A stretch of DNA of 64,000 bases, taken from the NCBI GenBank assembly GCA_037043015.1, contig CM073326.1, positions 14,764,345 to 14,828,344 of the forward strand, given 5' to 3'. The translations under genes and the position numbers were made by a program. This stretch comes from Bryum argenteum (lineage: Eukaryota; Streptophyta; Bryopsida; Bryales; Bryaceae). The first letter of the stretch is position 1. Each line of letters begins with the position of its first letter. The notes under the pieces were generated by a model. It did no database searches and was not told where the DNA came from. It saw nothing but the letters and a program-made list of their open reading frames with translations. Positions 48,001-59,455 of the stretch are shown here, one piece after another.

Positions 48001-48552
48001 CTAGCAATTCTCTTCATCATATTCTACAAAGACACTTTTGGCGGTATACTTTGTTCTTGAAGAGGGACTTCAAAGATTAAATTGTAGTTAGAGAAAATAG
48101 AAACTTTATCATCTATATCCTACATAAACATTTTTAGTAGCAAGATTTGTTCTTTACAACAAAAGTTCTTAATTTATGTTTAGTTTTTGCATTCAATCAT
48201 CTAATTTAAAGATATTGAATCTTGAATGTTGCTTGGACTATAACTTGCATTGGCATTTATATTTGTAATTATATTCACATTATCAAAGGACATGAGGAAT
48301 GAAAAGATCAAATAAAATGTCATGATAGTGATGTAGTCTACCCTCCCTTACAAATTGGTAGTGGCCACAATGGACCTTCATTATGTTCTTAAATTTGTAA
48401 TGTTCACTTCTAGAGGGCCTTTTCAAAAGCTGAAGCAACTGCTTTGCTTTCTAATTCTACTTTCTATAGTAAAGGTTTTCCTTTATTTGTTTGTTCATTT
48501 CTGTTAGAATTTATATAGATTTTTTTGTAACTTTTTAAAGATATTAGCTTAA
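48001..48552. other. 3' flank of kinase gene
   Basis: AT-rich sequence with no visible gene, ending at the TTAA-flanked element. Confidence 0.5.
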
Positions 48553-50179
48553 CCCTCAACCAGGTTGAATGTCAAAATCAACATTTTGGATGACTACATC
48601 AACTTTAAACTTTGACGACCCATAACATTCTCCATCTACAATCTCTTTTGGATGAAATCACTTGCATTGCGTCCCTAATCAAGTCTAGTTTGTGTAGTTA
48701 AAATTGCAAACCCCTACAATGAAGTATGATTTCATGGCATGCATTTTAGTGAAGGTAGCTCCTTGTGTCAAGTTTTCAAACATGGAGCTCGTTTTGCCGT
48801 TGGTAGGCAATTATGGAAAATAAAAGAGATGTCTCCTTGAATTTTTTTACATAATCACAATCTTAAGAAGAAGAGTTATTTACTTTCTAGTAGGAAGATT
48901 CTTGTTCTGAATAGTTTAGGTATTGGATATGCAACAATGTTTCCATCTTGAAAGAAAGTGAAGAAATGGATGATTTTTGAGAAGCTATGTCTGCGTCACC
49001 CACTGTTGGATTTTGACTTTATTTTTGGGATCGATTCCAACTAGAGTCTAGTTTTAGTGGTAGAAACCTTGACAAAATCAAACAGTAAGAGCTTCCTTAA
49101 ACCCTATTGAACGTAGTCTAACATACCAATAAAAATCCTTTATCATGTTGTAATTTTAGCTTTCCTTGTGTAGGAACCTACTTTTGAGTGTTTAGCCTTT
49201 GTCTTTAAGTATAAGTTGTCTTTGTAGATTATCATAGTAAGGGAGATAGAAAATTTAAATGACTTAAGTCTATTGTCTCACATTAACTCCTAGACGTCCT
49301 GACCTATTTTTAGCCAAGATCATATTTTCAAAAAAAATGTCATAGGAGAAAATAAGAATATGGAGCTATTTAGATCTCAATCGTACAAAACTTGTAATGT
49401 TGTTGGTCAAAAGGCAAGAGACCTCACACATTGCGAGATCATAACATATTAGAACCCAAAACACATTGCAAAATATGATCATTTTCACTTTAGACTGGAA
49501 ATTCTACTAACAAAGCTACCCCAATGAAAAACTTCCAACTAGAAATTTATTCATCTCTATCTCAATAACATCCTTTCTCAAAAAATATCTTTATCTAAAA
49601 TAATAGCCTTGAAGTGGTGAAAACAACCCCAAAATACAAAAAGAAAAAAAGTCCAAAACTAGACCCCTTGCACTTAAATGCATGCTATGTCTTTCTCACA
49701 TGTTGAATAAATTCAGGGTTTCTATTACTAAAACTAAATTTAGAGTTCAACACAACATACAAAATTGAAATCCAATGGTGGATGAAATAGATTCTCAAAA
49801 ACCATGTATCTATTTATTTTTCAGTGTTGAAACATCATTGGAAATCAAATATCTAAAATACTCACATCAAAATTCTTTCAACTACAAACTTGTTGGACTT
49901 CATCTGAAGATTATACTTATGCAAAAAAAATTCCTAAGAAACAAAGTTGAATTTCACCTGATTAACTTGCAATAGTAAAACATGCTCCATGTTTGAAAAC
50001 CCAAAAACATGAGTTGCCTTCACTAAAATGCTTGCCATAGATTCATACTTTGTTCCGTGGGTGTGAAATTTTTATTCTAGAAATTAAAACTTAATTTGAG
50101 ACCAAATCCAAGTAATTTCATCCAAGATTGATGTCTTCCATCCAAAATGTTGTTTTTTGACATTCGGCGTGTTTAGGGG
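48553..50179. mobile_element. TTAA-flanked element with long inverted arms (1627 bp)
   Basis: It begins CCCTCAACCAGGTTGAATG and ends with the complement of CCCCTAAACACGCCGAATG, with TTAA on both sides (48549-48552 and 50180-50183). The outer ~280 bp at each end are diverged inverted copies, sharing AACATTTTGGATG, GCATTTTAGTGAAGG and TTTTCAAACATGGAGC. There is no transposase ORF. The left arm and a central patch are also found in the 34661-35267 element. It is the largest family member in the window. Confidence 0.72.
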
Positions 50180-50183
50180 TTAA

Positions 50184-50386
50184 TGCCTCATACATTGAGA
50201 CTGATATATTGTTCACTTTAATAGAAGTTAGTAGTTGTACCATTCATGTTAAAATCAGCAAAGTATACTATTAATACGTACAATAAGTAGTCAATGTATG
50301 CCAACCTCAAGCAAGTTGGCATTACAAATTGAGATCAATTACATTGTCTTCTCTACAATCAACCCCTAAAAGCCTAAGATGTTTGA
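50184..50386. other. Spacer between TTAA elements
   Basis: AT-rich, non-coding. Just before the 72-bp element a second motif ATCAACCCCTAAAAGCC appears, suggesting an older related end. Confidence 0.4.
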
Positions 50387-50390
50387 TTAA

Positions 50391-50462
50391 CCCCCTAAAA
50401 GCCCAAGAGGACGAAATTGGTATCATTTTCACTCTAATTTGACAACCTTGGGCCTTTAGGAG
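50391..50462. mobile_element. Miniature TTAA-flanked element (72 bp)
   Basis: Starts CCCCCTAAAAGCCCAAGAGG and ends CCTTGGGCCTTTAGGAG, imperfect inverted complements of ~17 bp. TTAA precedes at 50387-50390 and follows at 50463-50466. The CCC(N)TAA ends link it to the two larger TTAA elements. Confidence 0.6.
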
Positions 50463-50482
50463 TTAAACACTAAGGGCATTCA

Positions 50483-50840
50483 TATAGATAGAAACTCCTG
50501 TCCCTTTCTAAGGGGCCGGCGTGAATGAAGTATCTGTTTGTAATGCTAATATCCCGATGTCCACCGGACAAGGGGAAATTGGAACAATACTACTTCCCCC
50601 TCTCGAGGGTGGACACTATAACTACGCTAGTTTTTAGCCTAGTTACTAATGCCTTGAAGATACTTGACATAGTATCCCCCCAAAGGGCTTTGAGGTACCC
50701 ATACAACAAGGTCCAAAGACCCCCCACAATAGTTGGGTAGACTATAGTGGTGAGCACCACGCCAGCATATGGAATAGAACCCACGACCTCCTCATTGGGG
50801 GCTTAAGCCCTAACCACCAAGCCAAGGCTTGTGGTGCCTT
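50483..50840 (-). mobile_element. tRNA-derived SINE (358 bp) with target duplication
   Basis: The minus-strand head carries an A-box-like TGGCTTGGTGG (50814-50824) and a B-box GGTTCTATTCC (50771-50781), the layout of a Pol III tRNA-type promoter. The element is flanked by the perfect 12-bp direct repeat TAAGGGCATTCA at 50471-50482 and 50841-50852. Its head aligns with 24930-25010. The body after the head is not tRNA-like and has no long A tail. Confidence 0.85.
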
Positions 50841-50852
50841 TAAGGGCATTCA

Positions 50853-51265
50853 CAACAAACTAGCTAAAGGCTAAAGGAGTAAGGAAGCTATGTTTAACCA
50901 TGCAAAGGTCATTTTTTTTTCTCAATAGATTGACTATTGGAGTACTACCTCTGGTAGTCCACTAGAGAAATGCTCCACACCCGCTAAACGTAGCCGCTCG
51001 TTACACCCCTTGCCACCCTTCTAACTCCGACTCATACGCGTCCTTGATTTCAAGTTAACTTGACTTTCAATTGGGAGATTTCGTGCCACCTATTAGAAAA
51101 CTTCAAAACCTTTGGATTTTCAAACTTTGATTATTGTTAATTCTTTTTAATGGTATAGTAGCTCTGGATTGGGAAGGTTGCAATTCACAAGGGGTGCTAC
51201 ACTTAGCAACCCCTCCTCCTTGGTTACATATAGCCACTTCTTTAGTCAGTTTGTTGGAAATGTCC
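50853..51265. other. AT-rich spacer
   Basis: Intergenic sequence between the SINE and repeat arms. I see nothing in it. Confidence 0.4.
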
Positions 51266-52045
51266 TAAGGTTGGTCAAGTTTATACCGCTAAAACTAGAC
51301 TCTATTTGGAATCTGTTCGAGAAAATAAATTTGAAATCCAACAGTGGATAAAGGGGATATAACTTCTCAAAAATCATCCTTTTTCACTTTTTCATCATGG
51401 AAACATCATTGCAAATTCAATACCAAAGGTATCCAAATCAAAATCTTCCAACAGTTTTGGATTTTATCTTAAGATCATGAATATATAAAAACTCTCATAG
51501 AAAACTAAATTGAATTACGGATAATTGGCTTGCAATGGCAAAACATTCCTAATGCTCAAAAACCCAAAAGCACAAGTTGCCTTCACTAAAATGCATGTCA
51601 TTTATTGTGACTCTCTTTTTGGGTCTACAATTTTCACCACACAAACTAGACATAATTTGGAATCCAACTCAAGTAATGTCCACGAAAATGAACTCTAGAT
51701 GAAGAAGTTATAGCTCGTCAAATTTTCTGCCCTTCATCCAGAATGTCGTTTTTCAACATCTTGTGCCTTAAAGGGTAAATGTTTGACAACCCAATAACAA
51801 ATGTTTCCCTCACTAAAATTCATGCCATTAATTAAAATTTTATTCTATGAGCTTGCATTTTCTAACACACAAACTAGACTTGGTTTGAAACTCAACCCAT
51901 TCCAAGAGATAGTATAGAAGCATCTATATCCAGATGCCACCCTTTAATTGTGCAACCTATTTTCTAGATTTTATCACTTATCTCGTAGATTAGCCAACCC
52001 TTGAATGTACCCCATTCGACATTTAGCACATGAAGGGTTCAAAGC
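51266..52045. repeat. Partial copies of the TTAA-element family
   Basis: About 51266-51780 aligns with the right half of the 1.6-kb element (49740-50180), sharing GTTGCCTTCACTAAAATGC, and ends AATGTCGTTTTTCAACAT then GGGTAAAT. About 51790-52045 is a second, more decayed arm ending ATTCGACATTT then GAAGGGTT. The TTAA borders are degraded, so these are old copies. Confidence 0.6.
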
Positions 52046-53300
52046 CAGTATAATTTGGTTACTGAAATACCAATTTATTTTAAAACATTCAATAAGTCTT
52101 CAGAGGTTCTATATTATAGGTTCCTTCAGCCGCTAATTGTCTTGAAACCCAAAATGGGTTTATGCAATATTTCGACAATTTAGATGAAGGGGTTATAAGT
52201 AATATTTTAGCCTAAATTTTTTACTAGGTGCTCCTTAAATCACAAAAGGTATGTGGTATAATTTGCAAAGCCAAAGTCCAATTTTAAAACCTTCATACGG
52301 AAATTTTAGGTTTCAGGTTCAAAAAGTGCAATTGGAGCACGTTTAAATTAGTCTTTGTTTAAAGTTTGTCTTTGGATATATGTTTATAGCCAAATCACTA
52401 CTTAACTACTTGAGATCCTTGTGAGTTTATGAGAGCTTGAAACCTCAAAATTGCGATTCTTTACCTCTTTACACACTTGGGAGTGTGAGGCAATTTTTTT
52501 TCTTTCTTTCTTTTTAGCTTCCAACCGTGAGATCTTCTCCCCAAAACTATTTTTGGTTACTTCTCCAAATATTGACCATTGGATGTTTATCAACTGCAAG
52601 GTCATAACATCCAAAGTTTGTCTTCCAAGTTTTATTGGGCATTGTCAAGATTGTTTTTGACACTTTTGGAGGTTGCCCTTGTAAAATTGGTACTCTTATG
52701 ACTTGGGGCCTTCTGAAACTTAAGTAGTAATTTGGTAATGGATATATTTCTAAAAATAAAAATTTAAAAAATTAAAAAAATAAAATTGCCCCAATTCGGC
52801 TCTTTAAACCAAGAATTGTCATAGAAGACTTAAAAATTGGAATTTGGCTTTGCAAATTTTACCACATACATTGTACGGTATATGGAGCACTCAATATATT
52901 CATTTAGTCAAAAATACTAATTTATCCCATTCATCTAGGTTGCCCAAAATAGCAGAAGCCCCATCTGGTCCTCTTGGATCTTTAGGGATTATGTATTAAA
53001 GCAACTCTTGTCAAAAAGCTTACCAATTTGACAAAGGTCAGCGACCAAAAATTCAAAAACATTCTTCATTATTCATGAAAACTTTGGATATACAAAATTT
53101 GGATGTCAAATAGTAAACCTGATCCAATAGTAAACCATCCAACGGTCAATTTTTGAATCAGTAACTAAAAATAGTCTTTGGTACAATATCTTACGATTGG
53201 AAGTTTATAAAAAGGAGAAAAAGATTTGCTTCACACCCCGTAAGTGCATAGAGGTAGAAAAGTGCAGTCTTGAGGATTCAGGCTCCCAAAAACACACAAG
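52046..53300. repeat. Inverted dispersed-repeat copies
   Basis: The segment 52430-52620 is the inverted complement of about 53110-53290; shared landmarks are TTCCAACCGTGAGAT and ATTGACCATTGGATG. Likewise 52235-52300 is inverted relative to about 52830-52900 (GGTATGTGGTATAATTTGCAAAGCC region). The block order is permuted, so this is not a simple hairpin. No gene is seen. Confidence 0.6.
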
Positions 53301-53746
53301 GACAACTAGGCGCTAAACAAAATTTGGGCCTCACAAAACTTATACAAATCCCCATTCACCAAATAATATTCAAATTTTTATGTCAAGATTTGAGATGTTG
53401 AAAAATTATTCCCAAAACTCCCCATTTTGCCCCCATAGAGACAAAAGTCCTTAAATGACCACCTCCTATCATAGCGAATTTAGAAGAAGAAATCTACAAA
53501 GGGTAAATTTCCAATACAATAACAATAAGGTAACTATCAAAACATTCGGCTTCATCAAAATACGTTACAATTGTGTTGAAAACCAAAAACCAAAACAAAA
53601 ATGTGACTGCATGGGCACGATGAGCTCCAAACCCTAACCTCCTCCGTCAAGCTTCAGGGGAGAAGGCTTTCCGCTCCTTCCACCTCCATCGCCATCGTCG
53701 AGCTTGAGGTCGCACACAGACAGTCTCATCGTCAAGCGAAGAAGAA
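53301..53746 (+). promoter_or_regulatory. Upstream region of TXNDC9-like gene with telo-box
   Basis: AT-rich sequence ends in a compact promoter and leader. A plant telo-box-type motif AAACCCTAA lies at about 53628-53636, ~110 bp before the start codon. Such motifs are frequent in promoters of translation-related and dividing-cell genes. Confidence 0.5.
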
Positions 53747-55002
53747 ATGGCCGCTCCCGTCGCTGCCATCCAGAAGGTACGTGAACACCTGCGCGCCATT
53801 GCTTTTTCCTGCTTTCTCACGAGGTCTGCATACCTATCGATCGAGGCACGCACAGCCATTATAGATCGGCCACTCAAACTGCAGATCGAAGAAATCAAAC
53901 AGTATTTCATCACATTTAGTGCATCGCATTTACAAAAGCTCTGATTATTCACCTCATCAGTCAATGTACTATGAATTACGAGTATCAATCAGTGGCTTTG
54001 TTTGTTTGCGAAAGATCGGCTACAAGTGAAGAATGCTTTTGATGGACAGACGCTATTGTTTGTTTTTTGGCTCCGAGAGTGTGATTTGTAAAGCGCATTG
54101 TATTGCGATGACTGATAATTTTGGACATTTAGGTTTTGGAGGATAGCTTGGCAACCGTCGCGAAAGCAGTAGAAGATCAGCTAGATGACGAATTAGCAAA
54201 GTTGGACAACTTAGAGGATGACGACCTTGAGAGGTTGCGTGAGAAGCGTATCCAACAGCTGAAGAAGCAAGCTACCATGCGGCAGCAATGGCTGGGACAA
54301 GGACATGGTGACTACACGGAGATTTTCAGTGAGAAGGACTTCTTTGCGAAAGTGAAGATCAGTGATCGCGTTGTCTGCCACTTTTATCGCGAAAACTGGC
54401 CCTGCAAGGTGCACAATCTCGTCATCGCTATACTTCTTTGAATACTGCATGTGCTTACAAAAGGAAAGGAACTTCAATTTTCAATTATCAAATGTTGATA
54501 CAAGATCACGGAAGCTAGTATGCTGTGTGTTTCTGCAGGTGATGGACAAGCACTTGTTGGAGCTTTGCAAGCAACATCTGGAAACGAAGTTTCTAAAAAT
54601 AAATGCAGAGAAGAGCCCGTTTCTTACAGAGAGATTGAAGATCTTCATGTTACCTACTCTTGCATTGGTGAAGAAAGGCAAAGTGGAGGATTATGTGGTA
54701 TAATGTCTTGAACCTTCAGCTATAGATTCGATTCTTCTGTTTTATGTCTCTACATTCAGAAACAATGCAACACAATAGAAGATGACTGAAGCTAATGTTT
54801 CGATTTATTGCAGGTGGGGTTTGATGAGCTTGGAGGAAGGGACGATTTCAGTGTAGAGGAACTGGAGGACAGGCTAGCCAAATCGGGTGTTATTAACGGG
54901 GCTGATGGCCGACTTACGCGACCTGCAGCTCCACAGGCTAAGCGTAGTGTTAGACAAGGGAGCAGTTCTTACGGTGGAGACAACTCAGATGATGAGGATT
55001 AG
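53747..55002 (+). CDS. TXNDC9 / phosducin-like thioredoxin-fold protein
   Basis: Cytosolic co-chaperone family associated with CCT/TRiC folding of tubulin and actin. Four exons join in phase: 53747-53776, 54133-54408, 54539-54697, 54814-55002 (217 aa; relatives are ~210-225). The N-terminal part (residues 11-75) is an acidic and basic coiled coil with LEDDDLERLREKRIQQLKKQ. The thioredoxin fold has FYRENWPCKVMDKHL, a single Cys where Trx has CxxC, so it is not a redox enzyme. KINAEKSPFLTERLK and the cis-Pro segment FMLPTLAL follow, then DELGGRDDFSVEELEDRL, which is diagnostic of the family. It ends in an acidic SDDED tail. Confidence 0.95.
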
Positions 55003-55761
55003 CTTACAAGCTTTCGGCAGCAGCTCTGCCATGTACATTACTATATTCTGAGTGTCATTTTGCATTCAATCTTGTTGGTAAGTGCTCGTTTCTAGGTTTG
55101 TAGTGCGTTGGACTCACAAGGCCAAGACCACCACTACCAGCTGTTAAGCTCCATAATTTCATACTTCCAGTTATAGTGAAGATTTTGATAACTTTATCGT
55201 CAAAGAGGCATCTTTGGAACACAAAACATCTAGTTGCAAGTAGGAGGGGTTATTTGTACTAAATTACAATGACTTGCATGTATGGAAAGAGGAATTATCC
55301 TTGTAATTTAAAACCTGCCACATCTTATTCTTCATATGGATTAACTTGTGTTTTGGCTTGACAAGAATTTCAATTTCTTCACCTCACTTCAGCATGAATG
55401 AAGTAAGCAACATCCAATGCCAGAGACACAACATTCGAAGCTTTAGTACATACCACGATGATTTTGTTTTCTTACTCCCTTTGTGTGATCAACGCCTTTT
55501 CTGCTTCTATCAAAAATGAAAACCGTCTCAGAGATGACGGAATTAACGACTCTATCAGATGAGTAGAAAGTGCGAACACCCAGTTCGTTTGTATGAGAAA
55601 ATTAACATGTAAAACCAGATGAGTCGCAATTGTAAATTTAAATCAAGACTATTATACGGAAGAGAAGAGCAGAGCAGTCGGTTTTTCAAGGAATAAATCT
55701 TAATGAGGAATGAGGCTAAAATACAGGGACAGGAAAATGCCTAAGTTAACACCGTTGATAT
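55003..55761. other. 3' flank and intergenic DNA
   Basis: I see no gene between the TXNDC9-like stop codon and the U1 promoter. Confidence 0.5.
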
Positions 55762-55806
55762 ATCCCATATCGTTGGCTAATGATCACGAGGGCTACATGG
55801 TATAAG
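55762..55806 (+). promoter_or_regulatory. Plant snRNA promoter: USE and TATA box
   Basis: ATCCCATATCG at 55762-55772 matches the plant upstream sequence element (RTCCCACATCG) at ten of eleven positions. TATAAG lies at 55801-55806, ~30 bp before the U1 5' end. The wide USE-TATA spacing is the arrangement expected for RNA polymerase II transcribed snRNA genes. Confidence 0.85.
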
Positions 55807-55830
55807 ATCCTGGCCGGACGCCTTATTGTT

Positions 55831-55986
55831 CACTTACCTGGGCGGGGTCTATCCATGATCAATAAGGTGGATGGCCTAGGGCAACTGTCTCCATTGCACT
55901 ACGGACATGGGAGCCCTAGTATCTTCCTACGGGAGGCATACACGTCATAATTTGTGGCAGTGGGGGCTCGCGTTCGCGCGGCCCCT
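55831..55986 (+). ncRNA. U1: U1 spliceosomal snRNA
   Basis: U1 snRNA pairs with 5' splice sites in the nucleus. The 5' end has CACTTACCTG, keeping the ACUUACCUG splice-site recognition sequence; the first two bases differ from the usual AU. Stem-loop I contains GATCAATAAGG (usual loop GAUCANGAAG), so one base of the U1-70K loop differs. Stem-loop II keeps ATTGCAC, the U1A site, between GGGC and GCCC arms. The Sm site AATTTGTGG is at about 55949-55957, followed by the GC-rich terminal stem ending GCGCGGCCCC. With USE and TATA in place it looks transcribable. Confidence 0.93.
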
Positions 55987-57189
55987 TCCAATCTGAATCC
56001 CAAATCGGAACTCTCTTAACTGTAGAATTGAAAATCGAGAAATGTGACCCTCTTGCGATGCACGTTGTTGAATCCGTTGATTCAATTTTGAAGATTGACC
56101 GAGTCTTTTACCTGGGCAATCAAGAATGGTCAATTCACTCTCTCGGACTTGTGTTTGAAGGTTGCTTTCTTTTGCGAAGGTGCATTGTCGTTAGGGTTCG
56201 ATGGCCTGAACCCGAAAATATGTCAAGATGACAGAAAGAATGTCGAGAGAATTGATAGTTCCGATAGCGTTCTTCCGGATCCGTGGGTTACTTCTTTGCC
56301 ACTTGCGAGTAGGATTCAAATCTTTGTCGATCGATTTCGCCGTGATGCGTCGGGTTCCTATATTCAAGTCTTTGTCCACGGAAAGGAATCCGACCATGAG
56401 TTGGAACTTAGACAAAATCGATAATTCATCAACCCTGTAAGTCGATGGTTAACTGAACGATACCTCGGGTTTCTTCTCGATATCTTTATTCTCTGAACAT
56501 GGACAGAAATTCTATGTTGATTGATTGTCGATTACGATGGAACTTCGCCAGGATGGTTGAAACTCGCTTTAAGGAAGAATAGGTTTCTGGATAGCTTACG
56601 AGTTTCTCAGTCTGCCACAGGGAGAATATCAGGTTCTTTTTATTGACACACCTGATTTGCGGAAACTCGTGACATGATTGAGCAACGAGGTAAACTCATG
56701 ACATGGAAAGTAAACATTCACGATCCTGAACACAAGAAGTGGTGATAACATTCGAATATGCACAATCGATGGTTGGCCGACTGATGAAGCAGTCGACTAA
56801 ATAAAACTCGCTGATTGAGTTATCTGTAAAATCGATATGCTTTCGTACAGCTTGCGAGTTTCGTGGTCCACCACAAGGAAACTTCCTGATCCAACACCTG
56901 AACTGATAAGAGGAAACTCGACAGGATTGGGCAACGAGGTAAACTCATGACATGGAGAGTAAGCAAAGAAAGGTCTTCATTTCGTTCGTCAACAAAAAAA
57001 TGCACACACACAAGTAGATCAATGGTTAGCCGACTGATACAGCTGATTTTATTCCTCACAAGAGGCAATACTGAAGCAGAAGTTGACCAGCGATTCAAAG
57101 AATCGGTAACCTCTTTTACTGGTTTTAATCGGGGAAACATAAGCTTCTCATAATCGAAGCTCAAAAGAAAAGCAGGGAGGAACGTGGAC
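55987..57189. repeat. Intergenic region with a ~260-bp tandem duplication
   Basis: Segments at about 56580-56790 and 56835-57050 are diverged direct copies, sharing GCAACGAGGTAAACTCATGACATGG and GGTT(G/A)GCCGACTGAT. ORFs here (for example 56095-56424) show no family. No recognised gene. Confidence 0.55.
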
Positions 57190-57764
57190 CTAATCCTCCA
57201 CCTCTACAACCTTGGTTCCCAAATTCCTAAACCCTTCAGCAGGCACCTCAGCAGCGGATACATACGAGTAGAACTCGTTCGTCGCATCCTCATCATCGTT
57301 ACGCTTCCTGGCGATGCGTACTCGGATTCTCGTAGGAACGTTCCGGACTCCTCTGCTCCACACTGCCTTGTTCAGCTTCACATCAAGCCGCACGTCGCTC
57401 GTTCCCATCGTCTTTTGCGCAAACTTCCTGATCTCCTTCACTGCCTTCGGCGCCATCTTCTTGAAGGTGCTAAAAAAAAAAATACAATCTCACTCCATGA
57501 GACTCCAAACCCTAAAACCGCTAAAAACCTAATCACATCCGCCCCTATTCAGAAAAGAAAAATTATAGTGAGCCATCGCCGTTCGCAAGGGATGCGAGAG
57601 TTGGGAGATATGCGGAGCAGGAGAAGAGCAGGAGGTGCGGAATTGAAAGGGAGAAAGAGATGGGAGGGTGAGTGGTTTTACCAGCCATGGAGTCTCTTGT
57701 GGAGATTGATGGTGTACTCGCGAGTGACAACCTCGTCCTTGCGGATTTTCGTCTTTTCCACCAT
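57190..57764 (-). CDS. RPL31: 60S ribosomal protein L31 (eL31)
   Basis: Component of the cytosolic large ribosomal subunit near the peptide exit tunnel. Two exons, 57764-57682 and 57469-57190, join in phase to 120 aa, the normal family length. Exon 1 encodes [18 protein letters not shown] and ends within the codon for the Cys of HGC; exon 2 starts [17 protein letters not shown] and includes [13 protein letters not shown] and the acidic end VVEVED. The acceptor follows a long T run. A telo-box lies upstream, as is usual for plant ribosomal protein genes. Confidence 0.96.
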
Positions 57765-57854
57765 GGTTGCTGGCTTGCGGATCCGAGACGATGGCGATGG
57801 AGGACGCGAAAGGGAGTCTCCTTGCAACGCCTTCGCCCCTTCTGCTCCACCGTT

Positions 57855-57868
57855 CCCCTAACCCTAAT
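57855..57868 (-). promoter_or_regulatory. Telo-box-like motif upstream of RPL31
   Basis: CCCTAACCCTAA lies ~95 bp upstream of the RPL31 start codon. This matches the telo-box common in plant ribosomal protein promoters. A second AAACCCTAAAA occurs in the RPL31 intron near 57506. Confidence 0.65.
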
Positions 57869-59282
57869 TCTATGATTCACTGGATGAATGACTTCGAGCG
57901 TACCTCATCCATCTTTCTGATGACAGAAATCATCTGGGGCGGTAATTTAAAAGTTGTTTTCTTTTAGGAACAAGTTGGCAAAATTGAGATTAATTACAGG
58001 ATTTTTATATGCTAAAGTACCCTAGAGTTGATTAGGTCACAAGTGATAAATCTTTAAAATTTTATTGAGAATAATGATGATAACAAAGTGATTAGAAGAA
58101 GGTTAAATTGAAAGTTGAATCACAAGACAATGATTTCTTCTTTGAAATTTAAGTTGATCATAATTGTAATAAAATTATAAGACCTATCATTTTAATAATA
58201 AGAATAAGAACTTATTAGAAGAAGAAAACCAGGAGAAAGATTTTTTCATTTTAAGAATAACATGTTGTATAAAATAAGGAACAACATTCAATATATTTAC
58301 ATATGTTTTATCGTACTTCATACTTATAGAAGAATAATTGTTACCTTTGACAACGTGAATTGTGATTTGAGTACAATAAATGTACACTACGAGAAAGTGT
58401 ACTTGAAATGTTGAACATTTTGATATGTAGACATTTCGAGCTTGCATGGATTTAAAACTTCTAAATTTCCTTTGACGTAATATTTTTTTACTTGTAGAAG
58501 TTTCTACAATCACAATTTTAATAACTATTCTAATTGATTTGAACTATTTTAGACTTATAACTATTGCACCAAGGATATCACTTGGATTCTTATGTTATTT
58601 TACGCCAATCTTGTAGACACTTATTCTTATGAATTATCAAGTTTTATAACATTATTCTTGTACCAAGTTGTTTTGATTGTAGGTTGACACTTGTCATAGA
58701 AGGAGATGTGTTTGAGAAGTATTCACATGTAATAAGAATATCTTAATATCACCAAAAAAATAATTTTTAACAAAGGAGGTCATGCATAAATAGCATGTGC
58801 GATATCTATTATTCTATGCTCACATAAATATGAGTTTAGCAAACGGCAAGAAGTTTTAGAAGGCAACTAATCCTAGTTAATTTAGAAATACTTCAAAATA
58901 TCTCTTTCTATTTTCTTTGATTGTCTTATTCCCCCATGAATGTAGTGTCGTTCGGAAATGAATAGTCTCCCTTGAAGACATTATTACTTTCATATCCTAG
59001 CTTACCAAGGCATTTCTTAAAATATTTCCTCTCTGACATTTCCCTTTAACACTTGAGATGTTGCTGCATAGTGACCTTCACTATGCAGCAACATTAATTA
59101 ATTAGTCGAAAGCATCTTTTTTGCCACACGGAGCCCCTTGAGGAGATACCACATGAACCCATGGGTGATATAACGTAATATTTTCATTTTGATCCATGGG
59201 TGAGCCTCCAGCCCCATCCTTCTTGTACGTTCTCATGAATGCAAGCAGTTACAAACAATATGGGATAAATTACAGAGCCCTG

Positions 59283-59435
59283 AGACCCATGTTCCCAAGA
59301 CCCGCCCAAGACCCCTGCCCTGAAGACCCCTGTTCCCAAGACCCCGCACAAGACCCCCGCCCAAGACCCCCGCAGGCCCGCACCAAGACCTTGCCCCCAA
59401 GACCCCACCCCAAAAGACCCCGCCCCTAGACCCTC
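59283..59435 (+). repeat. C-rich minisatellite (CCCAAGACCCCNGC)n
   Basis: About ten degenerate units of 11-15 bp built on CCCAAGACCCC and CCCGCCC, strongly C-rich on the plus strand and out of character with the AT-rich surroundings. Open frames through it are repetitive artefacts. Confidence 0.85.
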
Positions 59436-59455
59436 TTCGCCGCATTTTTCGGCGT

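Noticed and set aside
57184-57861. 225-codon plus-strand ORF opposite RPL31
   Set aside because: Antisense to both RPL31 exons and its intron, with no similarity to known proteins.
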